A DNA stretch of 16,110 nt from Alphaproteobacteria bacterium (GTDB lineage Bacteria; Pseudomonadota; Alphaproteobacteria; UBA1280; UBA12223): contig DMEM01000057.1 of assembly GCA_003450915.1 (NCBI GenBank), positions 1 through 16,110 of the forward strand. Reading direction: 5' to 3'. Below, piece after piece: positions 13,808 to 16,110 of the stretch. Every line of letters starts with the position of its first letter. Within the stretch, counting starts at the first letter, position 1. Position numbers and translations under genes: made by a program. The notes under the pieces are model-generated. The model was not told the origin of the DNA, ran no database searches, and saw only the letters and a list, made by a program, of their open reading frames with translations.

Positions 13808-13838
13808 AAGGAATCTATTTGGGTAGGTTCTTTTTTTA
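13808..13838 (+). terminator. Terminator of small cysteine protein A
   Basis: GAATCTA (13811-13817) pairs with TAGGTTC (13824-13830), one G-U pair, loop TTTGGG, followed by seven T. Confidence 0.8.
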
Positions 13839-13866
13839 TATTTAAAAACTAACGATAAAAATATAC

Positions 13867-13895
13867 TTGAAAAAAATATGGTTATATATAATAAT
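13867..13895 (+). promoter_or_regulatory. Candidate promoter of small cysteine protein B
   Basis: TTGAAA (13867-13872) is followed after 17 bases by AATAAT (13890-13895). An overlapping TATAAT at 13887-13892 has 14-base spacing. The exact -10 is uncertain. Confidence 0.45.
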
Positions 13896-13936
13896 GTAAT
13901 AGAACAATCAAAGATAGTTGTTTTTATTTAACTTTC

Positions 13937-13961
13937 TTTAATATTACTTTTTTAATATTAC
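13937..13961 (+). repeat. Two direct copies of an 11-base motif before small protein B
   Basis: TTTAATATTAC at 13937-13947 and again at 13951-13961, 14 bases start to start. The second copy ends directly at the ribosome binding site GAGG of the gene at 13972. In the mRNA both copies sit in the leader. They could be a small duplication or a binding site. Confidence 0.5.
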
Positions 13962-13971
13962 GAGGTTTATT

Positions 13972-14208
13972 ATGAATAGCCTAGTTGGAGCCGGTACCGT
14001 TGCAAAAATTATAAAAAAAGAATCTAAATGGTATTGGCAAATTATAAAGAAACATGGATGTTGTGAAGAGTGTTCTGTTCTTGAGGAATCTAATTTAGGG
14101 TCAATTTCCTATCAACAAGAACATGATAGTTTACAACCTAAATGGGGGTATTTATCTTCGAAATATCCAGATTTAGAATTTGAAGATACAACAGATGTTT
14201 GTTTATAA
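13972..14208 (+). CDS. Small cysteine-containing protein, paralogue B (78 residues)
   Basis: Diverged paralogue of the protein at 13546. Shared features: SKWYWQII (W20-x-W22-Q23), Y47-x-Q49-E50, and exactly 18 residues after Y47 the Y65-x4-F70-E-D-T box, the same spacing as in paralogue A. Its cysteines are placed differently: C30-C31-x2-C34 in the middle and C77 next to the C-terminus, so the metal or redox chemistry may differ, while the tryptophan and acidic-aromatic core is kept. No signal peptide or membrane segment. GAGG six bases before the ATG fixes the start. It is bounded by its own likely promoter and a strong terminator. Function unknown. Confidence 0.8.
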   Translation: MNSLVGAGTVAKIIKKESKWYWQIIKKHGCCEECSVLEESNLGSISYQQEHDSLQPKWGYLSSKYPDLEFEDTTDVCL

Positions 14209-14215
14209 ACAATAT

Positions 14216-14254
14216 AAGTAAAAAGCTCTGTAAAAGGAGCTTTTTACTTCTTTA
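14216..14254 (+). terminator. Strong terminator after small protein B, just upstream of the hydrolase
   Basis: A perfect 13-bp stem, AAGTAAAAAGCTC (14216-14228) with GAGCTTTTTACTT (14237-14249), loop of eight. T-rich sequence is inside and after the stem; it may work in both directions. It ends only about 22 bases before the hydrolase ATG. Confidence 0.82.
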
Positions 14255-14275
14255 ATTTAGACCGTAGGTGAAATT

Positions 14276-14983
14276 ATGTTTGAAGTTAATGAAACCCAAT
14301 ATGGTAAGATTCTTTCAAAACAAAGTAAAAACCTAGTTATATATTTACATGGTTTAATTAGTCAGCCTTTTAATCATACAGGAGTGGCAATCTTAAATTT
14401 GATAAAACATGAAAATCTTGATTATGATGTTCTTGGTTTTCAGTTGCATGATGCAAAAGGTTTTTTAACAACAACGGTAGAAAAACAAGCTGAAAATTTA
14501 AATCAGGCAATTATGGATTTTAGTCAGTCAGGCTATGAAAACATATATATAATTGCATCGAGTTATGGATCTTTAACAGCCTTAGTTGCTAATAATGTAA
14601 ATGTAAAAAAACAATGTTTTTTGTTACCAAGCTTAGTTGTTGATGAAGGCTGGAGGCAAACGCCAAGAGAAAAAGTTATCTTTAATGATAAAGAATATTT
14701 TAGTAGTTTTTACAAGTCTAATGTTCCGGTTATGTTTTCTGAAGAATTTTTAAATGATGGTATTTCATTTACAGAAGTAAAGTCACAAAACTTAGTCGAT
14801 AGTTTGAAGGTAGAAACTTTATTCTGTCATGGTGCAGATGATGGTTATTTTCATTTATCGAAAAATATTGGATATTCAAATCCAAATTGCAGTATGACTG
14901 TTTTGGGCAAATACTCTCATGATGTCTTAGATCGAGATAAATTAGATTTACTGGTTAAATATGCTTTTGATTATTTTAAATAG
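14276..14983 (+). CDS. Alpha/beta hydrolase, YqiA/esterase-like
   Basis: Predicted cytoplasmic serine hydrolase of 235 residues. The oxyanion region is YLHGLISQP (HG at 25-26). The nucleophile is S96 in A94-S-S-Y-G98, an A/G variant of GxSxG. The acid is likely D188 or D189 (FCHGADDGYF), and the base H215 (GKYSHDVLD). There is no signal peptide. The size and layout resemble YqiA/UPF0227-type esterases and small carboxylesterases; the substrate is unknown. Ribosome site AGGTG lies five bases before the ATG. The gene has little room for its own promoter behind the terminator at 14216-14254, so it may depend on read-through from small protein B. Confidence 0.82.
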   Translation: MFEVNETQYGKILSKQSKNLVIYLHGLISQPFNHTGVAILNLIKHENLDYDVLGFQLHDAKGFLTTTVEKQAENLNQAIMDFSQSGYENIYIIASSYGSLTALVANNVNVKKQCFLLPSLVVDEGWRQTPREKVIFNDKEYFSSFYKSNVPVMFSEEFLNDGISFTEVKSQNLVDSLKVETLFCHGADDGYFHLSKNIGYSNPNCSMTVLGKYSHDVLDRDKLDLLVKYAFDYFK

Positions 14984-14997
14984 TAGGGTATATTCAT

Positions 14998-15031
14998 AAA
15001 AAAAGAAGCTCCCGTTTGGGAGCTTTTTTTT
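14998..15031. terminator. Shared bidirectional terminator (hydrolase / tRNA operon)
   Basis: Perfect 8-bp stem AAGCTCCC/GGGAGCTT (15006-15013 with 15018-15025), loop GTTT, flanked by seven A (14998-15004) and an eight-T run (15024-15031). It ends the hydrolase transcript on plus and the tRNA operon on minus; its right T-run touches the tRNA-Leu CCA end. Confidence 0.88.
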
Positions 15032-15115
15032 GGTGCGCATGGAGGGAATCGAACCCCCACGCCTTGCGGCACTGGTACCTAAAACCAGCGCGTCTACCAA
15101 TTCCGCCACATGCGC
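15031..15115 (-). tRNA. tRNA-Leu, anticodon UAG
   Basis: The minus strand folds as an 85-base class II tRNA: acceptor GCGCATG/CATGCGC, D arm with GGTAGACGC, anticodon stem CTGGT/ACCAG with loop TTTAGGT (anticodon TAG at 15081-15079), a long variable arm (TGCCGCAAGGCGT) as expected for leucine, T loop TTCGATT, discriminator A and an encoded CCA. Last gene of the tRNA operon. Confidence 0.96.
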
Positions 15116-15150
15116 ATCATGATAAAGTAGACACTTAAATCTTTTAAAAG

Positions 15151-15227
15151 TGGGGCGAGTGATGGGTTTTGAACCCACTACCTTCGGAACCACAACCCGA
15201 CGCTCTACCGATTGAGCTACACCCGCC
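15151..15227 (-). tRNA. tRNA-His, anticodon GUG, with encoded G-1
   Basis: Cloverleaf on the minus strand: acceptor GCGGGTG with CACTCGC (one G-U), anticodon stem TCGGG/TCCGA with loop TTGTGGT (anticodon GTG at 15193-15191), T arm GTGGG-TTCAAAA-CCCAT, C73 and encoded CCA. The base before G1 is G (15227), so the histidine-specific G-1 opposite C73 is encoded. Confidence 0.96.
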
Positions 15228-15253
15228 ATAAAAGACTTTTGTTTTTTAAACTC

Positions 15254-15330
<77 letters not shown>

Positions 15331-15385
15331 ATTCTTCAGAGTATTGGTTAGTTTCGAATCTCTTCGTTGCCAACCGATGATCATA

Positions 15386-15414
15386 TTTATAATACATTTA
15401 AAAACAAAAAGCAA
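15386..15414 (-). promoter_or_regulatory. Promoter of the tRNA operon
   Basis: On the minus strand TTGCTT (15414-15409), 17-base spacer, TATAAA (15391-15386); transcription would start about 50 bases before tRNA-Arg. The surrounding stretch to 15480 is mostly poly-A/T and holds no gene. Confidence 0.6.
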
Positions 15415-15497
15415 GCAAAAAAACAAAAAAAATTAAAAAAAATTAACAAGGCTTATTTCTTTTTTTTTATTTATAAAGTTTATCTTTTAATTTAGTA

Positions 15498-15527
15498 TTG
15501 AAAAATATAAAAAAATATTGTTATACT
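15498..15527 (+). promoter_or_regulatory. Promoter of the histidine phosphatase gene
   Basis: TTGAAA (15498-15503), 18-base spacer, TATACT (15522-15527); leader of about 30 bases with AAAGGG before the ATG at 15563. Confidence 0.6.
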
Positions 15528-15562
15528 GAAAGAAGTAATAAATATTATAAAGGGTAAAAAAA

Positions 15563-16110
15563 ATGATAAAACTATTATTATTTCGTCACGGAGAAACAAA
15601 TTGGAACGTAAAACAACGATTTCAAGGTCATACAAATATTCCCCTTAACTTAACAGGTTTAGCTCAAGCATTTGAGTTAAGTCAAAAAATAGAGAGTGAA
15701 AAAATAGACCTTATGGTTTCTAGTGATTTATCTCGAGCGTTACAAACTGCACGAGTAGTTATGAAAAAACGACCCGATGAGATCCCAATGGTTTTATCTA
15801 AAAAACTTAGAGAATCAAATTTTGGTGTTATTGAGGGAAGTAAATTTTCAGATTCTCAAGCTAAATATGATAATATTTTTAAAATATGGGATGATCCATC
15901 TCATGAGAAAACTTTTGACGTATCTATTCCTGATGGAGAAACCCCAAGACAGGTTATTAACAGATTCTTAGAATGTTTAGATGAATCGATAAACTCATAC
16001 CCAAATGTTAAAACCATTGCTATATCAACACACGGTGGAGTTATGCGTCAGGTTTATAAATATTTAACATTAAGTTTATGTGATTTTAGAAATTGTGAGG
16101 TACTAGAACT
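15563..16110 (+). CDS. Histidine phosphatase (phosphoglycerate mutase-like), 3' end cut off
   Basis: Cytoplasmic branch-1 histidine phosphatase; 182 codons are visible and the frame is open to the window edge. Motifs: LFRHGETNWN with R8 and the phosphorylated H9; the phosphate-pocket R58 in SSDLSRALQTA; the acid E84 in LRESNFGVIEG; and the second histidine H157 in STHGGVMR. This pattern fits the GpmB/CobC/PhoE group of about 190-215 residues, so only a short tail is missing. The substrate (a sugar phosphate, phosphoserine or alpha-ribazole phosphate) cannot be decided from these motifs. Start ATG 15563 has AAAGGG upstream, and the protein starts at the usual place just before RHG. Confidence 0.93.
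   Translation, partial: MIKLLLFRHGETNWNVKQRFQGHTNIPLNLTGLAQAFELSQKIESEKIDLMVSSDLSRALQTARVVMKKRPDEIPMVLSKKLRESNFGVIEGSKFSDSQAKYDNIFKIWDDPSHEKTFDVSIPDGETPRQVINRFLECLDESINSYPNVKTIAISTHGGVMRQVYKYLTLSLCDFRNCEVLE

Noticed and set aside
14948..15229. A 93-codon minus-strand reading frame beginning MAGVAQSVERR
   Set aside because: It is a translation of the tRNA-His and tRNA-Leu genes, a well-known false ORF pattern.
15400..15480. Poly-A/T tract as a possible replication origin or AT-rich regulatory element
   Set aside because: No DnaA boxes or iterons are visible; it is simply the AT-rich gap between two divergent promoters.
15777..15971. A 64-codon plus-strand frame inside the histidine phosphatase
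   Set aside because: It lies in another frame of a gene with all family motifs; a shadow, not a frameshift.

Overview
The window is AT-rich chromosomal DNA from a Gram-negative (diderm) bacterium. No phage, insertion sequence, CRISPR array or rRNA is visible. Several features point to an alphaproteobacterium, although this is inference. The FtsB-like protein resembles the alphaproteobacterial 'septum formation initiator'. The thermonuclease carries a C-terminal extension that I associate with alphaproteobacteria. The HD-GYP protein is degenerate in a way I recall from that class. The tRNA-His gene still encodes G-1 opposite C73, which would exclude the Rhizobiales/Rhodobacterales/Caulobacterales group that lost it. 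The long MlaD with a C-terminal beta-rich part is also seen outside Alphaproteobacteria, so the placement stays open.

Layout, left to right. (1) Minus strand: 3'-truncated radA (DNA repair), then an unrecognised 176-residue soluble protein with its own terminator, then the operon mlaE-mlaF-mlaD (retrograde phospholipid transport; MlaD is 517 residues with a beta-rich C-terminus). (2) Plus strand, 5185-7524: an orphan three-helix membrane protein, then two adjacent all-helical proteins of 193 and 339 residues. These two share a roughly 165-residue unit, present once in the first and twice in the second. I do not recognise this family, and it is the best candidate for something undescribed. (3) Minus strand, 11348 down to 7640: a cluster for the cell envelope and redox, comprising a secreted thermonuclease-like protein, an ApbE-type flavin transferase, a DsbA-like lipoprotein, a membrane-anchored divergent DsbA-like protein with CSSC but no cis-proline, and thioredoxin with its own promoter. 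(4) Plus strand, 11521-13405: ftsB (TTG start) followed 16 bases later by a two-TM receptor with a catalytically degenerate HD-GYP domain. (5) Plus strand, 13546-14208: two tandem small cysteine-containing proteins that are diverged paralogues, each with its own promoter and terminator, then an alpha/beta hydrolase. (6) Minus strand: a three-tRNA operon (Arg-UCU, His-GUG, Leu-UAG) with a good promoter and a shared bidirectional terminator. (7) Plus strand: the 5' part of a histidine phosphatase running off the right edge.

Transcription signals are unusually legible: several TTGnnn-N17/18-TATAAT-like promoters and many GC-stem/T-tract terminators can be placed, so most transcription units can be delimited. 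Functions given for mla, radA, trxA, ftsB, apbE, dsbA-like and tRNA genes rest on visible family motifs. The repeat proteins, the small cysteine proteins, the 95-residue membrane protein and the 176-residue protein are unassigned. No intergenic stretch exceeds 300 bases.
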